Made by a program: the position numbers and the translations under genes
The notes under the pieces: model-generated
What the model saw: the letters and a program-made list of their open reading frames with translations, nothing else
The model's database searches: none
What the model was told of the DNA's origin: nothing
Shown: piece by piece, positions 8,115 to 16,642 of the stretch
Layout: every line of letters begins with the position of its first letter
Numbering within the stretch: the stretch's first letter is position 1
Assembly (NCBI RefSeq): GCF_000377505.1
Contig: NZ_KB898209.1
Span: forward strand, 1-56,977
Length of the DNA: 56,977 nt
Direction: 5' to 3'
Source: Paenibacillus massiliensis 2301065 = DSM 16942
GTDB taxonomy: Bacteria; Bacillota; Bacilli; Paenibacillales; Paenibacillaceae

Positions 8115-9488
8115 ATGGCTAAAGTAAAAACCAAATTTTATTGCACGGAATGCGGCTATGAATCGCCTAAATGGTACGGAAAATGCCCAGGGTGCCAAGC
8201 ATGGAACTCCATGGTTGAGGCAACAGAGACTGTTGTAAAGACAGCAGGGATGAGCTCATCCCTTTTTCATAACCAGACGCAAGAGAAGCCTTTGTCGATT
8301 ACCGAGGTCGAGAGTGGGAAAGAGCCGCGTGTGCTCACTGGTATTGGAGAGTTGAATCGGGTGCTGGGTGGAGGACTTGTTCCAGGCTCATTAGTTCTCG
8401 TCGGCGGAGATCCTGGAATCGGCAAATCCACGCTACTACTGCAGGCGTCTAATGAACTGGCACGTTCAGGCTTGCGTGTGCTGTATGTATCTGGTGAGGA
8501 ATCAGTTCGTCAGACCAAGTTGCGTGCTGATCGACTTGGAGTGCTCTCGCCTGAATTATATGTTCTATGTGAAACGAATCTGGAGACCATTGAGGCAGCT
8601 GTAGATCAAATGAAGCCCCAATTTCTGGTCATTGACTCAATCCAGACTGTTTATTTGCCAGATGTGACAAGTGCGCCGGGCAGTGTATCCCAGGTGCGAG
8701 AGTGCACAGCTCGTTTTATGCGCATCGCCAAAGGTCTTGGCATAGCCACGGTCCTCGTAGGTCATGTTACCAAAGAAGGAGCCATTGCAGGTCCAAGACT
8801 GCTTGAACATATGGTGGATTGTGTACTGTATTTTGAAGGGGAACGTCATCATACCTATCGCTTGCTTCGGGCCGTCAAGAATCGATTTGGTTCCACCAAT
8901 GAAATGGGGATCTTCGAGATGGGAGAAGGAGGCTTGCGGGAAGTAGAGAATCCTTCAGAGCTATTCCTATCCGAACGTCCACTAGGAGTAGCAGGCTCAA
9001 CAGTGGTTGCGAGTATGGAGGGCACGAGACCTGTATTGGTGGAGCTGCAGGCGTTGATTGCAAGTACCCACTTTCCTTCCCCGCGGCGAATGGGCACGGG
9101 CATTGATCACCACCGCTTAAGTTTGATTATTGCGGTGCTGGAGAAGCGTATGGGAATGTTCTTGCAGAATCAGGATGCGTATCTGAATGTAGCAGGAGGC
9201 GTGAAGCTAGATGAGCCGGCGGTAGATCTGGCAATTGCCGTCAGTATTGCTTCAAGCTTCCGTGATGTACCTACGAAGCCTTATGATGTGATTTTTGGTG
9301 AAGTAGGACTGACTGGTGAGGTACGTGCTGTGTCCAGGGCAGAGCAGCGGGTGCGTGAAGCTCATAAGCTCGGATTCAAACGAGTGATTTTGCCGGAAAA
9401 AAGTCTGAAAGGCTGGACGCCACCTAAAAATCTGGAGATCATTGGGGTAGGGACTGTGTCTGAAGCACTGGCAGCCGCATTAAATTAG
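8115..9488 (+). CDS. radA: DNA repair protein RadA
   Basis: RadA (Sms) is a DnaB-like branch-migration helicase acting in recombination and repair. The 457-residue protein has a four-cysteine zinc finger (C10, C13, C24, C27), a RecA-like core with Walker A G-D-P-G-I-G-K-S at 98-105, the RadA-specific K-N-R-F-G motif at 255-259, and a C-terminal Lon-like domain. The start is the ATG seven bases after AAGGAG (8103-8108). An in-frame upstream ATG at 8097 lies before that site and is rejected. disA follows 14 bases later; RadA and DisA interact in Bacillus. Confidence 0.96.
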   Translation: MAKVKTKFYCTECGYESPKWYGKCPGCQAWNSMVEATETVVKTAGMSSSLFHNQTQEKPLSITEVESGKEPRVLTGIGELNRVLGGGLVPGSLVLVGGDPGIGKSTLLLQASNELARSGLRVLYVSGEESVRQTKLRADRLGVLSPELYVLCETNLETIEAAVDQMKPQFLVIDSIQTVYLPDVTSAPGSVSQVRECTARFMRIAKGLGIATVLVGHVTKEGAIAGPRLLEHMVDCVLYFEGERHHTYRLLRAVKNRFGSTNEMGIFEMGEGGLREVENPSELFLSERPLGVAGSTVVASMEGTRPVLVELQALIASTHFPSPRRMGTGIDHHRLSLIIAVLEKRMGMFLQNQDAYLNVAGGVKLDEPAVDLAIAVSIASSFRDVPTKPYDVIFGEVGLTGEVRAVSRAEQRVREAHKLGFKRVILPEKSLKGWTPPKNLEIIGVGTVSEALAAALN

Positions 9489-9502
9489 GGGGAAAAAATA
9501 CA

Positions 9503-10579
9503 ATGAAGGAAACGAGCCAACTCGGTAAAATGAACGATTTATTGCGGCTTGTAGCGCCGGGTACACCCTTTCGTGAAGGTCTAGAAAACGTACTCAGGGC
9601 TAAGACCGGAGCGCTTCTCGTCGTCGGCTACAGTCCAGAGGTTATGGAAGTGGTAGATGGAGGGTTCTCCATTAATTGTGACTTTTCACCGAACTATCTG
9701 TATGAATTGGCCAAAATGGATGGGGCCATCATTTTGAGCGAAGATTTAAAGCGGATTTTATATGCGAACACGCAGTTGATACCGGATTCCTCTATCTCCT
9801 CCATTGAGACCGGGATTCGTCATCGAACGGCCGAGCGTGTTGCGAAGCAAACGGGGAAGCTGGTTGTGTCCATTTCTCAGCGTCGTAATATCATTACTTT
9901 GTATCAAGGCACACTTCGCTATGCCCTTAAGGAAATTGGTGTCATATTGACCAAAGCCAATCAGGCTATTCAGACGCTGGAGAAATACAAATCTGTACTG
10001 AATCAGGCCCTGACGAACCTGTCTGCCTCCGAATTCGAGGAGCTGGTAACCATCCCTGAGGTTATCAATGTAATCCAGCGTACGGAGATGGTCATGCGGA
10101 TTAAGATGGAAATTAAGCGTTATGTCAACGAGCTTGGCAATGAAGGCCGTCTGATCAGCATGCAGATGGAGGAGCTTGTGGGGACCACAGAGGAAGAAGC
10201 TTGGTTACTCTATAAGGACTATGCCAAAGAAGACAGTGATGAGAAAATTCGCGAAATCATTAATGGTCTAAAGCATTCAACGGATGAAGAACTGCTCGAT
10301 GCCCATCATATAGCACGATTGCTTGGTTATCCTTCGTCCGCGGCCACTTCAGAGGAAACGGTATCCCCAAGAGGCTATCGTGTACTGAATAAAATTCCAA
10401 GGCTACCTAATGTGATTATTCATAATCTGGTAGACCAATTCAGTGAGCTGCCACAGGTTATGATGGCTTCCATTGAGGAACTGGATGAGGTGGATGGCAT
10501 TGGTGAGGTGCGTGCCCGTACCATCAAGGAAGGGCTGAAGCGACTGCAGGAGCAAGTGTTCATTGACAGGCAGATGTAA
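9503..10579 (+). CDS. disA: DNA-integrity scanning protein DisA, diadenylate cyclase
   Basis: DisA makes the second messenger cyclic di-AMP from two ATP and slows synthesis when it meets branched DNA. The 358-residue length matches the octameric DisA family. The cyclase domain carries D-G-A at 73-75 and R-H-R at 106-108, both needed for catalysis. A helical linker and a C-terminal helix-hairpin-helix DNA-binding region follow (E-E-L-D-E-V-D-G-I-G-E-V-R-A-R near 325-340). The ATG is preceded by AGGGGG. The tight spacing after radA suggests co-transcription. Confidence 0.97.
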   Translation: MKETSQLGKMNDLLRLVAPGTPFREGLENVLRAKTGALLVVGYSPEVMEVVDGGFSINCDFSPNYLYELAKMDGAIILSEDLKRILYANTQLIPDSSISSIETGIRHRTAERVAKQTGKLVVSISQRRNIITLYQGTLRYALKEIGVILTKANQAIQTLEKYKSVLNQALTNLSASEFEELVTIPEVINVIQRTEMVMRIKMEIKRYVNELGNEGRLISMQMEELVGTTEEEAWLLYKDYAKEDSDEKIREIINGLKHSTDEELLDAHHIARLLGYPSSAATSEETVSPRGYRVLNKIPRLPNVIIHNLVDQFSELPQVMMASIEELDEVDGIGEVRARTIKEGLKRLQEQVFIDRQM

Positions 10580-10636
10580 TTGCAATATCATCAGTGGATG
10601 ATATTGGAACTAGAGCTTAGCTTATGAGGTGAAAAT

Positions 10637-11368
10637 ATGATAGCCAAATCAATTCCGAACATGTTTACTTTGGGTAATCTGTTCCTTGGAATGATTGCCA
10701 TGATGCTTGCGGTAGACGGTAAATACAGCTATGCAGCCATTATGGTTATTGTTGCAATGTTGCTTGACGGATTGGATGGCCGTGCTGCGAGAGCACTTAA
10801 TGCACAGAGTGATTTCGGCAAAGAACTTGATTCTTTGTCGGATATGGTTTCTTTTGGCGCAGCACCTGCTGTAATTATGTATATGGTTAGTTTCCATGAT
10901 GTACATCCAGCACTGGGCTGGACGGCTACGGCCATTTTTCCTATGTGTGGTGCAATGCGCCTAGCGAGATTCAACGTGCGTGCGGGGATTCCAGGCTATT
11001 TTACGGGACTTCCGATTCCAGCAGCGGGCGGTGTGCTCGCGACTCTGTCCCTGTTCCATGCAGATATATCTCCTATACCGATGGCTGTAGCGACGATGCT
11101 ACTCTCATACCTGATGATCAGCTCCTTAAAGTATCCTAACTTCAAGAAGGTTGGTCTTCCAAAGAAAGCGATATGGATTGCACCTCTGGTTGCAATCGGG
11201 GCCGTGTTCATTGCGATCCAGTTCGCTGATAATCTCTCCAAGCTGATTTTCGTACCTCTGGTGCTCTATGCGCTCTACGGTATGAAGCATCACCTGGAAA
11301 GAATCTTCGGCAGACGACGGAAGAAGCGTAAATCGTCTGATGATCAGTATCGCCACTCTGAACGTTAA
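10637..11368 (+). CDS. pssA: CDP-diacylglycerol--serine O-phosphatidyltransferase
   Basis: This integral membrane enzyme joins CDP-diacylglycerol and serine to make phosphatidylserine, the precursor of phosphatidylethanolamine. The CDP-alcohol phosphotransferase motif is complete: D44-G-L-D47-G-R-A-A-R, then G61, D65 and D69 (the usual D-G-x2-A-R-x8-G-x3-D-x3-D). About seven to eight hydrophobic segments span the 243 residues, and the tail is strongly basic (R-R-R-K-K-R-K). The gene is 57 bases after disA and may be read through from it. The terminator at 11523 lies downstream. Confidence 0.94.
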   Translation: MIAKSIPNMFTLGNLFLGMIAMMLAVDGKYSYAAIMVIVAMLLDGLDGRAARALNAQSDFGKELDSLSDMVSFGAAPAVIMYMVSFHDVHPALGWTATAIFPMCGAMRLARFNVRAGIPGYFTGLPIPAAGGVLATLSLFHADISPIPMAVATMLLSYLMISSLKYPNFKKVGLPKKAIWIAPLVAIGAVFIAIQFADNLSKLIFVPLVLYALYGMKHHLERIFGRRRKKRKSSDDQYRHSER

Positions 11369-11522
11369 TGTTTGTACGCTAATTATGCGATAGCTAATAC
11401 AAGTTACAGGAATTATTCGTATCACATATGCTTTGGAATAGATTTAGCGATTAAGCTGTTATCCATGTTTACTAGGATCGAGTATTGGCTGTTGGCTGTG
11501 GCCATTTCAACAAAGCAAAAGG

Positions 11523-11564
11523 AAAAGCATGTATGTCTCATTAATGGGGCACACATGCTTTTTG
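11523..11564. terminator. Bidirectional terminator between pssA and the MazG-like gene
   Basis: Arms AAAAGCATGT and ACATGCTTTT have A-rich and T-rich flanks on both sides, so the hairpin can stop transcription from pssA and from the convergent gene at 11649-12044. The remaining sequence from 11369 to 11648 shows no gene. Confidence 0.7.
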
Positions 11565-11648
11565 TTGCTTAGGGCACTAGCGTGGATACTTAGCGTCCCA
11601 AGCCTTCTATGATGTTGATGAGAAGCATTGTTCAGGTAAAAGAAAGCA

Positions 11649-12044
11649 TTAAGACATATTGAATAGTCCCAGCGTCGAGCACTTCTGAGACTCGCGCTCC
11701 ACCACATCTTCCAAATTGATCTCCAGCAGATTGCAAAGAGCGGACATGTAGAAGAGGCTACGACCAAGCTCGGACATAATAACTTCCTTACAATTCTCAC
11801 AAAGCGACCCTTGAACGTGGTTATCCAACTGAGCTTTGGCATCCTCCAGACTGGACTCCAGCTCATAATCCTGTTTTTTGGCGTGGACCTCAATGCAGCC
11901 GCATTCTGTTATTGCTTTGGCAACGGCACGGTTCACAGAGGCGCCTGATTGCCCAGTTTTGGACAGAACATCTAGCAGACTGCGGTGACGGAGCAGCAGT
12001 TCGGATACCTGATCTTGAAAAGCGTGCAAGCTTTGTACGGTCAT
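11649..12044 (-). CDS. Conserved-looking small protein with MazG-like helical pattern
   Basis: I do not recognise a named family with certainty. The 131-residue product is soluble and mostly helical. A middle segment has two C-x-C/C-x-x-C-like positions (E-C-G-C and C-E-N-C). The C-terminal helix pattern E-L-G-R-S-L-F-Y-M-S-A-L-C followed by E-I-N-L-E-D-V-V resembles the metal-binding helix region of MazG-type nucleotide pyrophosphohydrolases, although the acidic residues are sparse. The ATG at 12044 follows AGAGGTGGG on the minus strand. A GTG at 12056 overlaps that site and is less likely. The gene faces against its neighbours and splits the usual pssA-yacL order. Confidence 0.75.
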   Translation of the reverse strand: MTVQSLHAFQDQVSELLLRHRSLLDVLSKTGQSGASVNRAVAKAITECGCIEVHAKKQDYELESSLEDAKAQLDNHVQGSLCENCKEVIMSELGRSLFYMSALCNLLEINLEDVVERESQKCSTLGLFNMS

Positions 12045-12260
12045 TTCGCTACCCACCTCTGATTTATAGGAATAAATTCATTATATGCCAAAAAAATATA
12101 CCCTTTCAATATAAAGATCAAGGTTGCTCGTTGACTCTCCCTGTCTAGCTTGGGAAAAAAGTTCATCAACCCACGGTTAACCCTGGCTGAATTGGACCAT
12201 ACTGGATAAAGAATCCAGATAGAAATGGATACCAAGGAAACAGAGGAGGTGCGGGGGTTC

Positions 12261-13343
12261 ATGTGGAAAAGAGCCATTTTAACTTTTACAGGATTGTGCG
12301 GGGCATGGTTCGGCTATACGTTATATGATAGAGTTGCAGGGACTGTTCGCTGGCTGCCGGTATGGATGCAGGATTCTCCTGCGGGTGGCGTGATTTGGAC
12401 GATACTGGGTGCGTTGGTGTTTCTCGTTAGCTGTTCAGCTGCGGGCTCAGCGCTTTCCAACCGATTACAACGAGGAATTGATAGGCTGGCTGGCATCCCA
12501 ATTCATGAGATTGCTTCGGGCACAGTAGGCTTGCTGAGTGGTCTGCTGTTTGCGATACTCATTTATCCAGGGCTGTCCTGGCTCGGAGTTAGTGGGCAGA
12601 TCCTCGGTCTGGGCATCATGCTCGTGTGCGGATATGTCGGTATGATGGTGGGATTGGAAAAGCGTGATGAGCTTACGTCTCTATGGACGTCAGGACGCTT
12701 TCACCACACGGAGGAGCCTGAGGAACGCTGGCTGGAGGAGCACAAGATTCTGGATACCAGCGTCATCATTGACGGCAGAATAGCTGATATTTGCAAGACG
12801 GGATTCATTGAAGGCACAATTGTTATTCCAGAATTCGTACTGGAGGAGCTCCAGCATATTGCGGATTCATCCGATTTACTCAAGCGTAATCGTGGGCGCA
12901 GGGGGCTCGATATTCTGAACAAGATTCAGAAGGAGCTTGATGTGAAGGTGCTTATCTATGAGGGTGATTTTGAAGAAATCTCTGAGGTGGATAGCAAGCT
13001 CGTCAAGCTGGCGAAGCTTTTGCAGGGCAAGGTCGTGACCAATGATTTCAACCTGAATAAGGTATGTGAGCTGCAGGGTGTGTCTGTACTGAATATCAAT
13101 GATCTAGCCAATGCGGTGAAGCCAGTCGTGCTGCCGGGTGAAGAGATTGTCGTGCAGATCATTAAGGACGGCAAGGAGCACGGTCAAGGCGTCGCTTATC
13201 TAGATGATGGGACCATGATCGTAGTAGAGGGTGGACGGGATTACATTGGCACGACCATGGAAGTGCTTGTGACGAGTGTACTGCAGACCTCTGCGGGCCG
13301 CATGATCTTCGCCAAACCGAAATTATTGGAAAAAGCTCAGTAA
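12261..13343 (+). CDS. yacL: PIN/TRAM domain membrane protein (YacL family)
   Basis: This 360-residue protein has an N-terminal membrane part of about four helices (residues 1-130), a PIN nuclease-like domain beginning at D165 in I-L-D-T-S-V-I-I-D-G, and a C-terminal TRAM domain (about 290-355) of the kind that binds RNA. Relatives in Bacillus are called YacL; their substrate is not established to my knowledge. The start is the ATG after GAGGAGGTG; an upstream in-frame ATG at 12225 lies before this site. ispD follows after 78 bases, with a small hairpin (GGTCGG-TGTTA-CCGACC, 13362-13378) in the gap. Confidence 0.92.
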   Translation: MWKRAILTFTGLCGAWFGYTLYDRVAGTVRWLPVWMQDSPAGGVIWTILGALVFLVSCSAAGSALSNRLQRGIDRLAGIPIHEIASGTVGLLSGLLFAILIYPGLSWLGVSGQILGLGIMLVCGYVGMMVGLEKRDELTSLWTSGRFHHTEEPEERWLEEHKILDTSVIIDGRIADICKTGFIEGTIVIPEFVLEELQHIADSSDLLKRNRGRRGLDILNKIQKELDVKVLIYEGDFEEISEVDSKLVKLAKLLQGKVVTNDFNLNKVCELQGVSVLNINDLANAVKPVVLPGEEIVVQIIKDGKEHGQGVAYLDDGTMIVVEGGRDYIGTTMEVLVTSVLQTSAGRMIFAKPKLLEKAQ

Positions 13344-13421
13344 ACACGGTATGATGGAAGGGTCGGTGTTACCGACCATAGCCATTCCGGCATACTGACT
13401 GTTAAGGTAGGGATTGGAGCG

Positions 13422-14120
13422 ATGGACAATAGTCTCGGTGTCGTCGTTGTGGCCGCAGGACGCGGAACCCGAATGGGCACGACAGAGAGCAAGCAGTTTT
13501 TGAAATTAGGGGACAAGCCTGTTTTTATATATACTCTTGAGGTGTTCGCCCGTATGCCTGAGATTCAGGAGATCGTACTCGTCACTGGTGAAGGAGATAC
13601 GGACCGCTGTCGTGACTGGATTGATGAATTCGGCATTGATAAGGTGTCATCTATCGTCGCTGGTGGTGCTGAGCGTCAGCATTCGGTCAAGCGCGGTCTT
13701 GCGCGGCTGAATACGGAGTGGGTCATGGTTCATGATGGGGTACGCCCTTTTGTGACCCGGAAGGCCATACGGGACTGTCTGGAAGCTGCTCGCGAGCATG
13801 GAGCATCCGTGCTGGGTGTTCCTGTCAAGGATACGATTAAGCAGGTGGATCAGGACGGTAAAGTTGTGGCAACGCCAGAACGCCGAAGTCTGTGGAGCAT
13901 TCAAACGCCACAGACTTTTCGTCTTTCCGATTTGGAAGAGGCATATGTGCTGGCGGAGAAAGACGGATTCCTGGGTACGGATGATTCGATGCTGGTAGAG
14001 CGTCTTGGTATCCGTGTACAGATGGTAGAGGGCAGTTATACCAATATCAAGATTACTACCCCGGAGGATCTGGAGATCGCAACATTATGGACGGGCAGAG
14101 AGGAAGAGGAGACAGAATGA
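13422..14120 (+). CDS. ispD: 2-C-methyl-D-erythritol 4-phosphate cytidylyltransferase
   Basis: IspD adds CMP to methylerythritol phosphate, the third step of the non-mevalonate isoprenoid pathway. The 232-residue protein shows the nucleotide-binding loop A-A-G-R-G-T-R-M-G at 11-19 followed by K-Q-F-L, and the V-H-D-G-V-R-P-F segment near 104-111. Its stop codon overlaps the start of ispF (ATGA), so the two are translationally coupled. Confidence 0.96.
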   Translation: MDNSLGVVVVAAGRGTRMGTTESKQFLKLGDKPVFIYTLEVFARMPEIQEIVLVTGEGDTDRCRDWIDEFGIDKVSSIVAGGAERQHSVKRGLARLNTEWVMVHDGVRPFVTRKAIRDCLEAAREHGASVLGVPVKDTIKQVDQDGKVVATPERRSLWSIQTPQTFRLSDLEEAYVLAEKDGFLGTDDSMLVERLGIRVQMVEGSYTNIKITTPEDLEIATLWTGREEEETE

Positions 14121-14608
14121 TTCGAGTAGGACAAGGATTCGATGTTCATCAGTTGGTCGAAGGAAGGCCGTGTATTATCGGGGGCGTAACCATTCCGTAT
14201 GAGAAAGGTCTGTTGGGCCACTCTGATGCGGATGTACTGTTGCATGCGATTACGGATGCGATCTTGGGAGCCCTGGGTATGGGAGACATCGGCAAGCATT
14301 TTCCTGACAATGATCCTGCATTTAAGGATGCGGATAGCCTCAAGCTACTGCAGCATGTATGGCAATTGGCCAAGGAGCAGGGATACGAGCTTGGCAATAT
14401 TGACAGCACGATTATTGCCCAGCGCCCAAAGATGGCTCCATATATTCCACAAATGGTAGATGTTATAGCAGAAGCACTTGGAGCGAAGGAACGTTCACAG
14501 GTTAACGTCAAGGCTACAACGACTGAGCAGCTTGGCTTCACTGGGCGTGGTGAGGGAGTCGCTGCACAATCGGTTGTGTGCCTTGTCAAGGGTATGCTAT
14601 CATCATGA
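14117..14608 (+). CDS. ispF: 2-C-methyl-D-erythritol 2,4-cyclodiphosphate synthase
   Basis: IspF cyclises the IspE product with release of CMP, two steps after IspD. The 163-residue protein has the zinc ligands D9 and H11 (G-F-D-V-H) and H43, plus the L-G-H-S-D-A-D-V loop at 33-40 and the C-terminal T-T-E-x-L-G-F-T-G-R-G-E-G motif. The ATG at 14117 overlaps the ispD stop. An in-frame ATG 30 bases upstream would lengthen the protein inside ispD and is rejected because the family starts M-I-R-V-G-x-G-x-D-V-H. Confidence 0.96.
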   Translation: MIRVGQGFDVHQLVEGRPCIIGGVTIPYEKGLLGHSDADVLLHAITDAILGALGMGDIGKHFPDNDPAFKDADSLKLLQHVWQLAKEQGYELGNIDSTIIAQRPKMAPYIPQMVDVIAEALGAKERSQVNVKATTTEQLGFTGRGEGVAAQSVVCLVKGMLSS

Positions 14609-14630
14609 GTTGAGAGATAAGTTAGGCAGC

Positions 14631-14718
14631 TTTCCGAAATAAAGTACCGCTAATTTGCTGGAAAAGCTCCTTGAACAATGGAGACTTTGCCAGCAAAAGC
14701 GGGTACTAATTTCGGAAA
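14631..14718 (+). promoter_or_regulatory. Long nested hairpin in the gltX leader
   Basis: Four nested pairs of arms fold 88 bases into one imperfect hairpin: TTTCCGAAAT/ATTTCGGAAA (14631-14640 with 14709-14718), AGTACCGC/GCGGGTACT, TTTGCTGG/CCAGCAAA (14654-14661 with 14690-14697) and AAAGCTCC/GGAGACTTT around a nine-base loop. No T run follows, so it is not a plain terminator. The gltX ribosome site lies ten bases downstream. No T-box sequence is present. Confidence 0.7.
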
Positions 14719-14740
14719 ACGCCCATTCGGAGGGGATTGT

Positions 14741-16201
14741 ATGAGCACGGAAGTCCGTGTACGGTATGCGCCAAGTCCAACGGGACATCTACATATCGGA
14801 AATGCAAGAACAGCACTGTTCAATTATTTGTATGCTAGAAATCAGGGCGGTAAATTCATTATTCGTATTGAAGATACCGATGTGAAGCGTAACATTGAGG
14901 GTGGCGTGGAGAGTCAGCTCAAATACTTGAAGTGGCTTGGCATCGACTGGGATGAAAGCGTGGATGTTGGCGGTGAATACGGCCCTTATCGTCAGACCGA
15001 GCGTCTGGATATCTATAAGGAGCAATGGCAGTCCTTGCTGGACAATGGGCTTGCTTATCGTTGTTATTGCACGGAGGAAGAGCTGGAGAAAGAGCGTGAA
15101 GAGCAGATGGCTCGTGGCGAGACGCCTCGCTACTCTGGCAAGCACCGGGATTTGACTGAAGAACAATGTAAGGCCTTCGAGGCAGAGGGACGTGTGCCGA
15201 GCATTCGTTTCCGGGTACCGGAGGACCGTGAATATACATTTGATGATATGGTGAAGGGCTCCATTACGTTCAACTCCAAGGAGAGTGGCGATTTCGTTAT
15301 CGTCAAGAAGGATGGAATTCCGACCTACAACTTCGCGGTAGCGGTGGATGATCATTTGATGAAGATTACTCACGTCCTGCGCGGCGAGGATCACGTATCC
15401 AATACTCCGCGGCAGCTGATGATCTATGAGGCGCTTGGTTGGGAGCCGCCGATCTTTGGACACATGACTCTAATCGTGGGTGAGGATCACAAGAAGCTTA
15501 GCAAGCGGAATGAATCCATTATCCAATTCATGGAGCAATATGACCGTCTTGGCTATTTGCCAGAGGCTATGTTCAACTTTATCGCACTTCTGGGATGGTC
15601 ACCTGAGGGAGAAGAAGAGATCTACGATCAAGAGCAGTTGATCTCCATCTTCGATCCGAATCGTCTGTCCAAGAGTCCGGCTGTATTTGATCCGCTGAAG
15701 CTGGCTCATCTGAATAATCACTACATCAAGCATGCTGACCCTGCACGGATTACGGCAATGGCTGTTCCGCATCTGCAGGAAGCTGGATTAATTCCACAGG
15801 AGCTGACAGAGGAGCAGGCTGCATGGGCCGAGGCTCTGGTACGCTTGTATCAGGAGCAAATGACAGCTGCTTCGGATATTGTCAAATTATCAGACGTCTT
15901 CTTCCGCTCACATCTGGAGCTTGACGGGGAAGCCCAGGCTGTACTGGCAGAAGAGCAGGTCCCAGCTGTACTACAGGCATTTGTGGACAAGGTACAGGCA
16001 AGTGAAGAGTTCACAGCAGTACGTATGGCTGCCCTCATCAAGGAAGTGCAGAAGGAGACTGGCTTCAAGGGCAAGCAGCTATTTATGCCGATTCGTGTGG
16101 CATTGACGGGCCAGACCCACGGAAGAGATCTGAACGAGACTATTTATCTTCTTGGTCGGGATAAGGTCATTCAGCGTCTGCAATCCCAGATCAAAGGCTA
16201 A
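14741..16201 (+). CDS. gltX: Glutamate--tRNA ligase
   Basis: GltX charges tRNA-Glu and, in organisms lacking a glutamine enzyme, also tRNA-Gln for later amidation. The 486-residue class I synthetase shows P-S-P-T-G-H-L-H-I-G at 11-20 (HIGH motif) and K-L-S-K-R at 252-256 (KMSKS equivalent). The C-terminal half is the helical anticodon-binding region. The ATG at 14741 follows CGGAGGGG. An in-frame ATG at 14678 lies within the leader hairpin and is rejected. Confidence 0.96.
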   Translation: MSTEVRVRYAPSPTGHLHIGNARTALFNYLYARNQGGKFIIRIEDTDVKRNIEGGVESQLKYLKWLGIDWDESVDVGGEYGPYRQTERLDIYKEQWQSLLDNGLAYRCYCTEEELEKEREEQMARGETPRYSGKHRDLTEEQCKAFEAEGRVPSIRFRVPEDREYTFDDMVKGSITFNSKESGDFVIVKKDGIPTYNFAVAVDDHLMKITHVLRGEDHVSNTPRQLMIYEALGWEPPIFGHMTLIVGEDHKKLSKRNESIIQFMEQYDRLGYLPEAMFNFIALLGWSPEGEEEIYDQEQLISIFDPNRLSKSPAVFDPLKLAHLNNHYIKHADPARITAMAVPHLQEAGLIPQELTEEQAAWAEALVRLYQEQMTAASDIVKLSDVFFRSHLELDGEAQAVLAEEQVPAVLQAFVDKVQASEEFTAVRMAALIKEVQKETGFKGKQLFMPIRVALTGQTHGRDLNETIYLLGRDKVIQRLQSQIKG

Positions 16202-16218
16202 TTCCTGGACTGGAATTG

Positions 16219-16247
16219 TTGTCAGTTTGTTGTCTTTCCGCTATAAT
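16219..16247 (+). promoter_or_regulatory. Sigma-A promoter of the cysE-cysS operon
   Basis: TTGTCA (16219-16224) and TATAAT (16242-16247) are 17 bases apart, giving a predicted start near 16254 at the head of the T-box leader. Confidence 0.82.
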
Positions 16248-16253
16248 GGGTGT

Positions 16254-16583
16254 CACCAACGAAATGATTGATGACGGCGTATTTGCGCCGTAACATAAAA
16301 GCAACGAGCAGGAGAAGTACATTGCAATAGTCATCTAACCAGAGAGGACAGACGAAGGCGAAGGCCGGGGCTGTGAGTTGTCCAGATGGCCAGCAGTAGA
16401 AATGCGCCTGGGAGCTGTTCGATTGAACCTGAGATGCCGGATCGGTAGCCCAGGACAGGTTGAACCGTGTCATCCGCGTTACTGGATGTGAAAGATGAGA
16501 GGTCGGCATATGCTGCGGCATCTCAAGCAGAGTGGAACCACGGTAAAACGTCTCTGCAGCTTTGGCTGCGGAGGCGTTTTTTT
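16254..16583 (+). promoter_or_regulatory. T-box leader, cysteine-specific (UGC)
   Basis: This leader senses uncharged tRNA-Cys and controls cysE-cysS. The base of stem I pairs CGAGCAG (16305-16311) with CTGTTCG (16415-16421), followed by the GGAGAAGTA signature. A TGC codon at 16403-16405 sits in the expected specifier loop (AGAAA-TGC-GCC). The T-box sequence AGAGTGGAACCACGG is at 16529-16543, with TGGA available to pair with the tRNA acceptor end. The competing terminator (CGTCTCTGCAGC with GCTGCGGAGGCG, then seven T) is at 16549-16583. Cysteine fits both downstream genes. Confidence 0.93.
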
Positions 16584-16642
16584 ATGCCTTATTTGCCTTA
16601 TTGCATGTATGGAATCTCGACCGAAGCAAAAAGGGGGCTCCT

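Noticed and set aside
14609..14740. T-box leader for gltX
   Set aside because: The T-box sequence and a terminator with T run are missing; only the nested hairpin is present.
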